From contig CAWDYI010000012.1 of NCBI GenBank assembly GCA_963806395.1, forward strand, positions 134,576 to 198,575: a stretch of DNA of 64,000 bases, read 5' to 3'. Under the pieces are notes generated by a model. It made no database searches. It had not been told where the DNA came from and was given only the letters and a program-made list of their open reading frames with translations. Shown here piece by piece: positions 19,352 through 27,745 of the stretch (within the stretch, counting starts at the first letter, position 1; the number at the start of each line of letters is the position of its first letter). A program made the translations under genes and the position numbers. This DNA comes from DASSUW01 sp963806395. Lineage in GTDB: Bacteria; Actinomycetota; Thermoleophilia; Solirubrobacterales; Solirubrobacteraceae.

Positions 19352-20178
19352 GTGCGCGCCGCCCGGTCCGCCACGCGATTGATGCCGAACGACAGCGCGA
19401 AGATCGCCGCCGCCAGGCAGACGCCGATCGCCGCGGCGCTGCCGACCTCGCCGCCGCGGAACGCACGCGTGTAGACCTCGAGCGCGGGCACCGTCGTGGC
19501 ATCGCCCGGCCCGCCCGCGGTCGTCAGGTAGACCAGATCGAAGTTGCGCAGCGCCGCGATCGTCGTCAGCGTCAGCGCCACCGCGATCTCACCGCGCAGC
19601 GCCGGCAGCGTCACCGCGAAGAACTCCCGCCCCGGTCCGGCGCCGTCCACGCGCGCGGCGTCGTAGAGCGACTGCGGGATCTTCTGCACGCCGGCCATGA
19701 AGAGGACGAAGCAGAGGCCGTAGGCGACCCACGTGCCGACGAGGCCGACCGCGGGCAGGGCGAGATCGAAGTTGCCCAGCCAGCCCGTCGGCTGGTAGAT
19801 GATCCGCCACGTCACGGCGACCACGACGAGCGCGATCACCTGCGGCAGGAACAGGATCGTCCGCAGCGCCGTCAGTCCCCGGATCCGTGCCCGCGAGGCC
19901 GCGGCGGCGAGCAGAAGCCCGATCGCGACCGGCAGCGCAGCGTAGAAGACGAGCAGCACCGCCGAGTGCGCGAACGCCCGCCGCAGCGCGGATTCCTGCG
20001 CCAGCGCCGTGTAGTTGTCCACCCCGACCCAGCGGCCCGGCGTCACCCCGTCCCACTCGAACAGCGACAGCCACGCGGCGTGGATCAGCGGCGCCAGCAC
20101 GAAGGCCGCGAACAGCGCCAGGCCCGGCAGCAGGTAGAGGTACGCGACGCGGCGCGGCTCGCCCGGCGCTTGCCGCAT
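19348..20178 (-). CDS. Sugar ABC transporter permease (MalF type)
   Basis: A 276-residue membrane protein from ATG 20178 (MRQAPGEPRRVAYLYLLPGLALFAAFVLAPL); the frame stays open upstream inside the lipoprotein gene, but that is shadow sequence. The N-terminal YLLPGLALF anchor followed by SLFEWDG and VGVDNYTAL is typical of MalF/UgpA proteins. The EAA-type loop is DAARVDGAGPGREFFAVTLPALRG. About six membrane helices are visible. It begins 1 nt after the lipoprotein stop and overlaps the MalG-type gene by 4 bp. Confidence 0.93.
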   Translation of the reverse strand: MRQAPGEPRRVAYLYLLPGLALFAAFVLAPLIHAAWLSLFEWDGVTPGRWVGVDNYTALAQESALRRAFAHSAVLLVFYAALPVAIGLLLAAAASRARIRGLTALRTILFLPQVIALVVVAVTWRIIYQPTGWLGNFDLALPAVGLVGTWVAYGLCFVLFMAGVQKIPQSLYDAARVDGAGPGREFFAVTLPALRGEIAVALTLTTIAALRNFDLVYLTTAGGPGDATTVPALEVYTRAFRGGEVGSAAAIGVCLAAAIFALSFGINRVADRAART

Positions 20179-20179
20179 C

Positions 20180-21529
20180 TCAGCGCGAACCGGTGAACTT
20201 CTCGAAGTCGCCCTGCAGGCCTTGCGTGAACTCCTCCGGCGACTGGCGGCCCGCCAGCAGCCGCTGGACGGCGGCAGTGATGTCGTCGTAGAAGCTCGGC
20301 GTCGCGTAGTCGAGATACGGCACGAGGCCGTCGCCCTCGCCGAGCGCCTGCCACGCGGCGAAGACCTCCTCGCCGGCGCCGCCCTGCGGCTTTGCGGACG
20401 TGGCCATCGCCGGCAGGTTGCCGGTGTCGACCAGCACTCGCGCGGCGTCGGCATTCGTGATGAAATCGATGTAGGCGGCAGCGACGTCGGGGTTCTCGGA
20501 CTTCTCGGTGATCGCGAACGGCAGGCTCTCGCCGCCCAGCGCCTGTGGCGGATCCCCGTCCGCCCGCGGCGGCATCAGCATGAAGCCGACCCGGTCGCCC
20601 ATGGCGTCCGACAGGTCGCGCAGCAGCCACGTGCCGGCGATCAGGAACGGACCGGCGCCCTTGGAGAACTGCTGCCACGCCGGGTCGTAGCCGACGCCGT
20701 TGAAGTTCTTCGTGAAGTAGCCCGCCTTCGCCCACTCGGCGAGCTTGTCCGCCGACTCGCGGCTCTCCGGCGTGTCGATCGACGCCCCCTCGCGCGCGAA
20801 CACGAAGTCACGCACCTGGCCGGGCGGCGTGAAGGCGTTCTGCACGGCCTGGAACTCGTGGATCCCGGGCCACTTGTCGAGGTTGCCGAACGAGATCGGG
20901 ACCTCGCCGCGCGCCTTCGCGCCCGCCAGGCTGCGCTCGAAGTCGCCGAACGTCGCCGGTGGGCCGGGCACCTTGTCGCGGTTGTAGAAGACGCCCACGA
21001 TCTCGCCCATCTGCGAGAGCCCGAACAGCTTGCCGCTGCCGAACGCCTCGCCGTCGGTCGAGAACCGGTTGAGGTCGAGCAGGATCGCCGGATACCGGTC
21101 CGCCCAGCCGTACGCGGTCGCGTAGGCGTCGAGCGACCGCAGCAGGCCGCCCTTGACCAGCGTCCCCATCACCGGGCGGCCCTGGTTGGCCTGCACGACG
21201 TCGGGCGCCTTGTCGCCGGACACGGCGAGCTTGAGCGTCGTGTTGAGGTCGGTGAACGACTTCGCGACGCGCTTGATCGTCACGTTCGGATAGCGCTCCT
21301 GGAAGGCCTTGTTGAGCTGCTCGATCTGCCGCCGCTGGCCCCCGCGGACCTCCTGGTCCCAGACCGTCAGCGTCACGTCTCCGGCCTTCGAGACGTCGAT
21401 CTTGCGCGAGCTGCGCTCGCCCTTCTCGGCGTTCTCGGCGTTGTCGGAGGAGTCGCCGCCGGGCGTGCCGCAGCCCGCGATCAGCGCCAGTAGGAGCAGC
21501 AGCAGGATCGGTCGGCGCACGGCGATCAC
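20180..21529 (-). CDS. Sugar ABC transporter substrate-binding lipoprotein
   Basis: A 449-residue extracytoplasmic binding protein. GTG 21529 is chosen because it overlaps the kinase stop (GTGA) and directly precedes the signal sequence VRRPILLLLLLALIAGCGTPGG. That ends in the lipobox LIAG-C, so the protein should be lipid-anchored. The mature part has a charged linker (SSDNAENAEKGERSSRK), then VTLTVWDQEVRGGQRRQIEQLNKAFQERYPNVTI, the standard opening of SBP family 1, and APDVVQANQGRPVMG. The ligand cannot be read from sequence; the neighbouring GH4 enzyme and PfkB kinase suggest an oligosaccharide or glycoside. Confidence 0.92.
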   Translation of the reverse strand: MIAVRRPILLLLLLALIAGCGTPGGDSSDNAENAEKGERSSRKIDVSKAGDVTLTVWDQEVRGGQRRQIEQLNKAFQERYPNVTIKRVAKSFTDLNTTLKLAVSGDKAPDVVQANQGRPVMGTLVKGGLLRSLDAYATAYGWADRYPAILLDLNRFSTDGEAFGSGKLFGLSQMGEIVGVFYNRDKVPGPPATFGDFERSLAGAKARGEVPISFGNLDKWPGIHEFQAVQNAFTPPGQVRDFVFAREGASIDTPESRESADKLAEWAKAGYFTKNFNGVGYDPAWQQFSKGAGPFLIAGTWLLRDLSDAMGDRVGFMLMPPRADGDPPQALGGESLPFAITEKSENPDVAAAYIDFITNADAARVLVDTGNLPAMATSAKPQGGAGEEVFAAWQALGEGDGLVPYLDYATPSFYDDITAAVQRLLAGRQSPEEFTQGLQGDFEKFTGSR

Positions 21530-22416
21530 CCGGCCCCGTCCAAGGGCGTCAAGCCACGGCTCACGCCCTCTTCGGTCAGCCGCTCGCGCGTGACCGCGCC
21601 GCCTGTGCCGGTGTGGGCGGTGACGGACAGCGCGGCGTACAGGTTCGCCCAGCCGAGCACCAGCTCCGGGTCGGCGCCCAGCAGGTCGCCCCACGCGAAC
21701 GCGGCGGCGAACAGGTCGCCGGCCCCGGTCGTGTCGAGCACCGGGCTCGCGTTGACGCCGGCGACCGTGACCGGCCGGCCCTCGACGGACGCGACGAAGC
21801 CGTCCGGCCCGAGCGTGACCACTGCCGTGTCCGCGACGGTGCCGAGCCTCTCGGCCGCCGCTTCGGGAGCGGACTCGCCGGTGAGGATGCTCGCCTCGCG
21901 GCGATTGACGATCAGCGCGCGCGGGCGGTTCGCCGAGCGCGGCAGCCGGCCCGCGAAAGCGCGCGCGTCGTCGTCGCCGCACGTCAGGTACGCCCACACG
22001 CCGGCCGGCACGACGTCGATCTGCTCGAGCGTCGCCGAGACGGCGCGCGGCGACAGCGGCTCCAGGTCGCTGGCGCGGGCCCGCACCCCCGGATCGACCG
22101 TGACCATCGAGCGCTCACCGGCGACCGGCATCACCATCGTGGTCGGCGTGCGCGATCCGCGCGCCTCGCCGACCTCGACGCCCTCCTCCTCGAGCGCCCG
22201 CCGCACGAAGCGGCCGGCGAGGTCATCGCCCAGCGGCGCCACGAGCGCCGTCGTCAGCCCGAGCCGCCGCGCGCCGACCGCGGTGATCGCACCGCCGCCC
22301 GGGGAGCGCAGCATGTCGCCCGCGAAGCGCTCCTCGCCCGGTCCGGGCAGCGCTTCGAGTCCGATGAACGTGTAGTCGAGGTAGGCAGGGGTCAGGACTG
22401 CGAGGTCGACGTTCAA
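21526..22416 (-). CDS. PfkB-family carbohydrate kinase
   Basis: A 296-residue ribokinase-like kinase. The start TTG 22416 overlaps the GH4 stop (TTGA), which explains the missing ATG. Motifs are the N-terminal di-glycine region RSPGGGAITAVGARRLGLTTALVAPLGDD and the C-terminal signature DTTGAGDLFAAAFAWG, whose Asp is the catalytic base and GAGD the anion hole. IVNRREASILTGE matches the N(K/R)xEA block. In this operon it probably phosphorylates the imported sugar or the sugar released by the GH4 glycosidase. The exact substrate is not readable from sequence. Confidence 0.85.
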   Translation of the reverse strand: MNVDLAVLTPAYLDYTFIGLEALPGPGEERFAGDMLRSPGGGAITAVGARRLGLTTALVAPLGDDLAGRFVRRALEEEGVEVGEARGSRTPTTMVMPVAGERSMVTVDPGVRARASDLEPLSPRAVSATLEQIDVVPAGVWAYLTCGDDDARAFAGRLPRSANRPRALIVNRREASILTGESAPEAAAERLGTVADTAVVTLGPDGFVASVEGRPVTVAGVNASPVLDTTGAGDLFAAAFAWGDLLGADPELVLGWANLYAALSVTAHTGTGGAVTRERLTEEGVSRGLTPLDGAG

Positions 22417-23741
22417 GCGAACCGCTCCTCCAGGTCGGGCAGGCGCTCCCGGTATTCGGTGAAGATGTCCCGCGCCGCCGTCACCGACGGCACCAGCGGG
22501 TGCAGCGCGAGCGCCTTGATCGCGAGCGCGGTGGAGCCCGTGCGCGCCGCCTCGATCGTGGCTCGTTCGACCGCCTTGATCGTCTCGATCAGTGCGCGCG
22601 CGTGGTCCGGGACGTCGCCGACTGCGACCGGCTGTGCGCCCGCGGCGCCGACCACGCACGGCACCTCGACCACGGCGTCGTGGTCGAGGAACGGCAGCGC
22701 CGAGCGGTTGGCGGCGTTGACGATCAGCGTGGCGCCGGTGTTGCCGCGGATCGCCTCGACGACCGCCATCGCCTCGGCCTCGTAGCCGCCCGGCTCGTCC
22801 TCGGCTCGCGGCGCCGGCTCGTGGCCGTTGCGAGCCTCCGCCATGTACGTGCGGTCGCGCTCGTCCTTGGCCGCGCGCCAGCGGCGGAGCGCCTCGGGTG
22901 GCGACTCCGGCTCGGCGTCGTAGAACGCCGCCTGCTGCTCGAGCAGATAAGCGCCGCGCGGGCGCTCGCTGCGGCCGATCGCCTCGACCGTGTCGGCGGC
23001 GAAGTAGAAGTAGTACAGGTACTCGTTCGGGATCATCCCGAGCGATCGCAGCCACTCGGCGCCGAACAGCGCGCCCTCCTCGAGTGACGCGAGCGCGTCG
23101 TCGTCGGCCAGCAGGCCGGGCAGGAGGTCGCCGGAGCCGTCGCGGGCCGCGCGCAGCCACCCGAGGTGGTTGAGCCCGAAGTAGTCGAACCACAGGTCCT
23201 CCGGCTCGCGGCGGAGCGCGGTCGCGACCCGGCGGCAGAGCGCCGACGGGGAGTCGCAGATCCCGATCGCCCGATCGCCGAGCACCTGCTGGAGCGCCTC
23301 GGTGACCATCCCGGCGGGGTTGGTGAAGTTGACCAGCCACGCGCCGGGGGCGCGCTGCGCGACCCGCTCCGCGAGATCGACCATGGTCGGGAGCGTCCGC
23401 AGTGCGAAGCAGATGCCGCCCGGCCCCGTGGTCTCCTGGCCCAGCACGCCGTGCCCGAGCGGCACGCCCTCGTCGATCGTGCGGCCCTCCAGGCCGCCGA
23501 CGCGGATCGCGGTGAAGACGAAGTCCGCACCTTCGAGTGCGTCGTCGAGGTCGGTGGTCGTGCGGAACGGCACACGGTCGCCGTGGTCGGCGGCCTGTCC
23601 TTCGAGCACGCGCGCGACGCGCTCGAGCCGCCCAGGATCGACGTCATGGAGCACGACATCGTCGAACGGCTGCCGTTGCAGCAGCGCTCCATAGACGAGC
23701 GGGACGCGGAAACCGCCGCCCCCGATGATTCCCAACTTCAC
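22413..23741 (-). CDS. GH4 family NAD-dependent glycosidase (6-phospho-beta-glucosidase-like)
   Basis: A 442-residue cytosolic enzyme of glycoside hydrolase family 4, which uses NAD+ and a divalent metal in an oxidation-elimination mechanism. GTG 23741 gives VKLGIIGGGGFRVPLVYGALLQ, the Rossmann NAD site; the frame upstream is shadow. ADFVFTAIRVGGLEGRTIDE, VLGQETTGPGGICFALRT and WLVNFTNPAGMVTEAL are family blocks. The metal-binding Cys is in GICDSPSALCRR and the His in YFGLNHLGW. It sits in an ABC-import operon with no PTS gene, so phospho-substrate use depends on the neighbouring kinase or the enzyme acts on free glycosides. Its start overlaps the receiver-domain gene by 4 bp. Confidence 0.88.
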   Translation of the reverse strand: MKLGIIGGGGFRVPLVYGALLQRQPFDDVVLHDVDPGRLERVARVLEGQAADHGDRVPFRTTTDLDDALEGADFVFTAIRVGGLEGRTIDEGVPLGHGVLGQETTGPGGICFALRTLPTMVDLAERVAQRAPGAWLVNFTNPAGMVTEALQQVLGDRAIGICDSPSALCRRVATALRREPEDLWFDYFGLNHLGWLRAARDGSGDLLPGLLADDDALASLEEGALFGAEWLRSLGMIPNEYLYYFYFAADTVEAIGRSERPRGAYLLEQQAAFYDAEPESPPEALRRWRAAKDERDRTYMAEARNGHEPAPRAEDEPGGYEAEAMAVVEAIRGNTGATLIVNAANRSALPFLDHDAVVEVPCVVGAAGAQPVAVGDVPDHARALIETIKAVERATIEAARTGSTALAIKALALHPLVPSVTAARDIFTEYRERLPDLEERFA

Positions 23742-24094
23742 GCGGGCAGGATATCCGCGATCCCCGCAGCCGAGAGTTCGGCTTTGGGGAGGAACCCGCA
23801 TGCTGGGCTCGTCGCGAGGCAGGGACCGTAGTCGCTGCGGTCCCGGCTGGAGGTCAACACGACCGCCGGGGGGTCGACATCGCCGGACAGCTGCTCGGCC
23901 ACCTCGAACCCGTCGAGATCGGGCAGTTGCACGTCCAGCAGGATGAAATCGGGGCGCAGGGTGCGCGCGGCTGCGATGGCGCTCAGACCGTCCTCGGCCT
24001 CGCCGACGACGTCGTAGCCCTCCAGCTCCAGGAGCCGGCGAGCCGCCGCCCGGAAGGCGGGGTGATCGTCAACGATGAGTACTCGTGCAGCCAT
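23738..24094 (-). CDS. Stand-alone response-regulator receiver domain
   Basis: A 118-residue CheY-like receiver from ATG 24094 (MAARVLIVDDHPAF). The acidic pocket is D9/D10, the phospho-acceptor D54 in ILLDVQLPDLDG, the switch Thr81 in VVLTSSR and Lys104 in GFLPKAEL, so all key residues are present. There is no output domain: the protein stops at ADILPA. No histidine kinase gene is nearby. Its stop overlaps the GH4 start (GTGA), which makes it the first gene of the sugar operon. It could be a phospho-relay or protein-interaction switch, or the remnant of a longer regulator. Genuine, but its role here is unclear. Confidence 0.85.
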   Translation of the reverse strand: MAARVLIVDDHPAFRAAARRLLELEGYDVVGEAEDGLSAIAAARTLRPDFILLDVQLPDLDGFEVAEQLSGDVDPPAVVLTSSRDRSDYGPCLATSPACGFLPKAELSAAGIADILPA

Positions 24095-24196
24095 AGGAAG
24101 AGTCTGGTGATCCCTACCCACTTGCCCAAGGTGGACACCATCCGAACGAATGGACGGCCAACCGCACCATTGGCAGGGCGGTTATCGTCGCGGCTC

Positions 24197-25321
24197 GTGA
24201 CATCGCTCACATGGCGGTCGGTGATGGCCTGGCGCGTTCGGCGTCAGTGGCTCGCGGCACGCGCGCCGCGAAACACGGTACTCGACGTGGTGCGCGACGT
24301 GACCGGGCTCCACGCGCAGGTGATGTCGTCGGCCGAGCTCACCCTGTGGGCGCGGGTGGACGGACTCGAGCCCGGCGCGGTCGGCCGCGCGCTGTGGGAG
24401 GAACGCACGCTGGTCAAGACGTGGGCGATGCGCGGCACGCTGCATCTCCTGCGCGCGGACGAGCTCCCGCTGTGGGTCGCCGCCCAGGATGCGCTCAAGC
24501 CCCGCCACCACGTGCCGTCGTGGCTGCGGCATCACGGCCTCACGCGCGAGCAGGCCGACGCGATGCTCGACGCGATCCCGGTCGCGCTCGACGGCGGCCC
24601 GCTCACGCGCGAGGAGCTGGCGGCCGAGGTCGCCCGCGTCACCGGCATCGATGGTCTCGACGGCAAGCTGCGCGGCGGCTTCGGCGACCTGCTCAAGCCG
24701 GCCGCCTTCCGCGGCGACCTGTGCTTCGCCCCCAACGACGGCCGCAACGTCCGGTTCGCGCGGCCGGACCAGTGGCTGGGGCCGCAGCCGACCGCCGATC
24801 GTGAGGAGGCGATGCGCGACGTCGCGCGGCGCTATCTCGCCGCCTACGGGCCGGCGACGCGTGAGACGTTCGCGCGCTGGTTCGGCAACCCCTCCCCCGC
24901 CCAGGCCGGGAAATGGCTCGCGACGCTCGGGGACGAGGCCGCCGAGGTCGAGATCGAGGGCGAGCGTGTGCTGATGCTGGCCGCGGACGTGGAAGAGGCG
25001 GCAGCGGCGAGGCCCGAGGGCGTCGTGCGGCTGCTGCCGGCGTTCGACCACTACGTCGTCGCCGCTCCGCGCGACGCCGACGCGGTTCTGGCTCCGGACG
25101 AGCGCGGCCGCGTGTACCGCCCCCAGGGCTGGCTGTCGCCGGTGCTGCTGGTCGACGGGCGGATGGCCGGCGTGTGGTCGCACGAACTGCGCGGCTCGAC
25201 GGTCGCCGTCGAGATCGAGGCGTTCGGAACGGTCAATCGCCGTGTGCGGGCCGGCGCCAAGGCGGAGGCGGAGCGGCTCGCCGCGTACCTGGACGGCCCG
25301 CTCGAGCTGGTCTGGGCGTAG
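24197..25321 (+). CDS. Winged-helix DNA-binding protein, AlkZ/HTH_42 family
   Basis: A 374-residue protein of the HTH_42 superfamily, whose studied members (AlkZ/YcaQ) are DNA glycosylases that remove alkylated bases or unhook crosslinks. GTG 24197 starts VTSLTWRSVMAWRVRRQWL. Family blocks are VRDVTGLHAQVMSSAELTLWAR, LVKTWAMRGTLHLLRADELPLW, YLAAYGPATRETFARWFG and VVRLLPAFDHYVVAAPRD. The glycosylase QxQ/QxD catalytic pattern is not clearly visible: the second-block residues are LHAQVMS. Enzyme activity should therefore not be assumed. It is a single gene, with a 102-nt gap to the divergent receiver gene. Confidence 0.75.
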   Translation: MTSLTWRSVMAWRVRRQWLAARAPRNTVLDVVRDVTGLHAQVMSSAELTLWARVDGLEPGAVGRALWEERTLVKTWAMRGTLHLLRADELPLWVAAQDALKPRHHVPSWLRHHGLTREQADAMLDAIPVALDGGPLTREELAAEVARVTGIDGLDGKLRGGFGDLLKPAAFRGDLCFAPNDGRNVRFARPDQWLGPQPTADREEAMRDVARRYLAAYGPATRETFARWFGNPSPAQAGKWLATLGDEAAEVEIEGERVLMLAADVEEAAAARPEGVVRLLPAFDHYVVAAPRDADAVLAPDERGRVYRPQGWLSPVLLVDGRMAGVWSHELRGSTVAVEIEAFGTVNRRVRAGAKAEAERLAAYLDGPLELVWA

Positions 25322-25329
25322 TCGCGGGA

Positions 25330-26508
25330 TCAGAGCGACCGATAGAGCTCGGAGGTCTCGCGCGCGATCGCCGACCAGTCGAACGCGCTCACCGCGCGCT
25401 CGCGGCCGGCGCGGCCCATCGCGGCGGCGCGCGCGGGGTCGGCGACGAGGGCGTTGACGCGCTCGGCGATGCCGGCGGCGAAGCCGGCCGGGTCGCGCGG
25501 CTCGATCGAGCCTTCGACGCTCTCGAACGGGACCAGCAGCCCGGTCTCGCCGTCGACGACGACCTCGACGATGCCGCCGGTCGCGGTCGCCACCACGGCC
25601 GCCTCGCACGCCATCGCCTCGAGGTTGACGATCCCCAGCGGCTCGTAGATCGACGGGCACGCGAACACGGTCGCGTGGCTCAGCAGCTGGATCACGTCCG
25701 GCTTGGGCAGCATCTGGTCGAGCCAGATCACGTTCCCGCGCTCGGCGCGCAGGCGCTCCACGCGCTGCTCGACCTCGGCGGCGATCTCCGGCGTGTCCGG
25801 CGCGCCCGCGCACAGCACGAGCTGCGCGGCGTCGTCGAACTGCAGCGCCGCGTCGAGCAGGTACGGGACGCCCTTCTGGCGCGTGATGCGGCCGACGAAC
25901 ACGACCGACGGCCGGTCGGGGTCGACCCCGTACTGCTCGAGCACGTCGGTGCCGCGATCGGGCGTGTACTCGTCGGCGTCGATGCCGTTGTAGATCACCT
26001 GCACGCGGTCCGGGTCGACGTCCGGATACGACGCGAGGATGTCCTCGCGCGAGCCCTTCGAGACCGCGATCACGGCGTCGGCGCCTTCCAGCGCGACCTT
26101 CTCGCACCAGCTCGACAGCGCGTAGCCGCCCCCGAGCTGCTCGGCCTTCCACGGACGCAGCGGCTCGAGCGAATGCACGGTCGCCACGTGCGGCACGCCG
26201 TAGGTCAGCTTGGCCAGGTGGCCGGCGAGCTGCGCGTACCAGGTGTGGCTGTGCACGACCCCGGCCTCCGACACGCCGGCGGTCATCGCGAGGTCGATCG
26301 ACATCGCGCGCAGCGCCGCGAGGTGCGGCGCGTCGCCGGCCAGCGCGTCCCACGCCCGGTAGCCCGTCGCGCCCTCGCGATCAGCGCCCCACGCGTGCAC
26401 GCTGACGTCCTCCAGCTTCGCGAGCTCGCGCGCGAGGTACTCGACGTGCACACCGGCGCCGCCGTATACCTCCGGCGGGTACTCGCGTGTGAGCAGGGCG
26501 ACCTTCAT
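25330..26508 (-). CDS. glgA: Glycogen synthase, actinobacterial (Corynebacterium) type
   Basis: A 392-residue GT4-fold glycosyltransferase that uses an activated glucose donor to extend alpha-glucan or make maltose-1-phosphate, as known for actinobacterial homologues. The N-terminal nucleotide-sugar loop is REYPPEVYGGAGVHVEYLAREL. VVHSHTWYAQLAGHLAK and PHVATVHSLEPLRPWK fit TIGR02149-type proteins. The C-terminal E-x7-E site is YEPLGIVNLEAMACEAAVVATATGG. ATG 26508 overlaps the glgC stop by 4 bp. It is the last gene of pgm-glgC-glgA. Whether it makes glycogen or maltose-1-phosphate cannot be settled here, since glgE-type genes are not in the window. Confidence 0.92.
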   Translation of the reverse strand: MKVALLTREYPPEVYGGAGVHVEYLARELAKLEDVSVHAWGADREGATGYRAWDALAGDAPHLAALRAMSIDLAMTAGVSEAGVVHSHTWYAQLAGHLAKLTYGVPHVATVHSLEPLRPWKAEQLGGGYALSSWCEKVALEGADAVIAVSKGSREDILASYPDVDPDRVQVIYNGIDADEYTPDRGTDVLEQYGVDPDRPSVVFVGRITRQKGVPYLLDAALQFDDAAQLVLCAGAPDTPEIAAEVEQRVERLRAERGNVIWLDQMLPKPDVIQLLSHATVFACPSIYEPLGIVNLEAMACEAAVVATATGGIVEVVVDGETGLLVPFESVEGSIEPRDPAGFAAGIAERVNALVADPARAAAMGRAGRERAVSAFDWSAIARETSELYRSL

Positions 26509-27743
26509 GCGGCCTTCACCACGGCGCCCTTGCCGATCACGACGACGCCGTTGTCGGACACGACGAACCGCTCGCGGTCGGCCTCCGGGTCGACGCCGAT
26601 CTCCGCCCCCGCCTCCACGCGGACGTTCTTGTCGAGGATCGCGCGGCGGACGACGGCGTTGCGGCCGACGTCCACGCCCGGCATCAGCACCGAGTCCTCG
26701 ACCTCGGCGAAGGAGTGCAGGTGCACGCCCGGCGAGAGCACCGACCGGCGCGCCGTCGCGCCGGAGATCACCACGCCCGCGCACACCATCGAGTCCAGCG
26801 CGTGGCCGCGGTGGCCGTCCTTGTCGAACACGAACTTCGCCGGTGGCAGCGGATCGGGCCAGGTGAGGATCGGCCACTCGCTGTTGTAGAGGTTGAACAC
26901 CGGGTCGATCGAGATCAGGTCCATGTGGGCGTCGTAGTACGCGTCGAGCGTCCCGACGTCGCGCCAGTAGCCGTGGTCGCGCTCGCTCTCCCCCGGCACG
27001 ACGTTGCGCGAGAAGTCGTACACGTGCGCGGCGCCGCTGCCGACCAGCATCGGCACGATGTTGCCGCCCATGTCGTGGCTCGAGGCGTCGGCCTGCGCGT
27101 CGGCGCTCACCGCCTCGATCAGTGCCTCGGTCGTAAACAGGTAGTTGCCCATCGACGCGAACACCTGGTCGGGCGCGTCCGCCAGCCCGATGGCGTCCTT
27201 GGGCTTCTCGCGGAAGGCGCTGATCGTCTGGCCGTCGGGGCCGGTCTCGATCACGCCGAACTGGTCGGCCTGGGAGATCGGCGCGCGCAGCGCCGCGACC
27301 GTGACCGCTGCGCCGCTCTCGATGTGCTGGTCGACCATCTGGAGCGGGTCCATCCGGTAGATGTGGTCGGCGCCGAACACGGCCACGTAGTCGGGCCGCT
27401 CGTCGTTGAGCAGGTTGAGGTTCTGGTAGATCGCGTCAGCCGAGCCGGAGAACCAGTACGGGCCGCGCCGCATCTGGGCCGGCACCGGTGTGACGTAGTT
27501 GCCGAGCAGCGGCGACAGCCGCCACGTCTGCGCGATGTGCCGGTCGAGCGAGTGGCTCTTGTACTGGGTGAGCACGACGATCCGGCGGAACCCGGCGTTC
27601 ACGAGGTTCGAGAGCGCGAAGTCGATCAGCCGGTAGTTGCCGCCGAACGGCACCGCGGGCTTCGCCCGGTCGAGCGTCAGCGGCGACAGCCGCTTGCCCT
27701 CGCCGCCCGCCAGCACGATCCCGAACACGTCCGGTGTCGCCAC
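26505..27743 (-). CDS. glgC: Glucose-1-phosphate adenylyltransferase
   Basis: A 412-residue enzyme making ADP-glucose from glucose-1-phosphate and ATP, the committed step to glycogen. GTG 27743 is preceded by GGAGG a few bases upstream. The nucleotidyl-transfer loop is GIVLAGGEGKRLSPLTLDRAKPAVPFGG. Further blocks are YRLIDFALSNLVNAGFRRIVVLTQYKSHSLDRHI, FGADHIYRMDPLQM and FREKPKDA. The C-terminal left-handed helix has SVLSPGVHLHSFAEVEDSVLMPGVDVG and RRAILDKNVRVEAGAEIG. Length and motifs are complete. It sits between pgm (2-nt gap) and glgA (4-bp overlap). Confidence 0.96.
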   Translation of the reverse strand: MATPDVFGIVLAGGEGKRLSPLTLDRAKPAVPFGGNYRLIDFALSNLVNAGFRRIVVLTQYKSHSLDRHIAQTWRLSPLLGNYVTPVPAQMRRGPYWFSGSADAIYQNLNLLNDERPDYVAVFGADHIYRMDPLQMVDQHIESGAAVTVAALRAPISQADQFGVIETGPDGQTISAFREKPKDAIGLADAPDQVFASMGNYLFTTEALIEAVSADAQADASSHDMGGNIVPMLVGSGAAHVYDFSRNVVPGESERDHGYWRDVGTLDAYYDAHMDLISIDPVFNLYNSEWPILTWPDPLPPAKFVFDKDGHRGHALDSMVCAGVVISGATARRSVLSPGVHLHSFAEVEDSVLMPGVDVGRNAVVRRAILDKNVRVEAGAEIGVDPEADRERFVVSDNGVVVIGKGAVVKAA

Positions 27744-27745
27744 GC

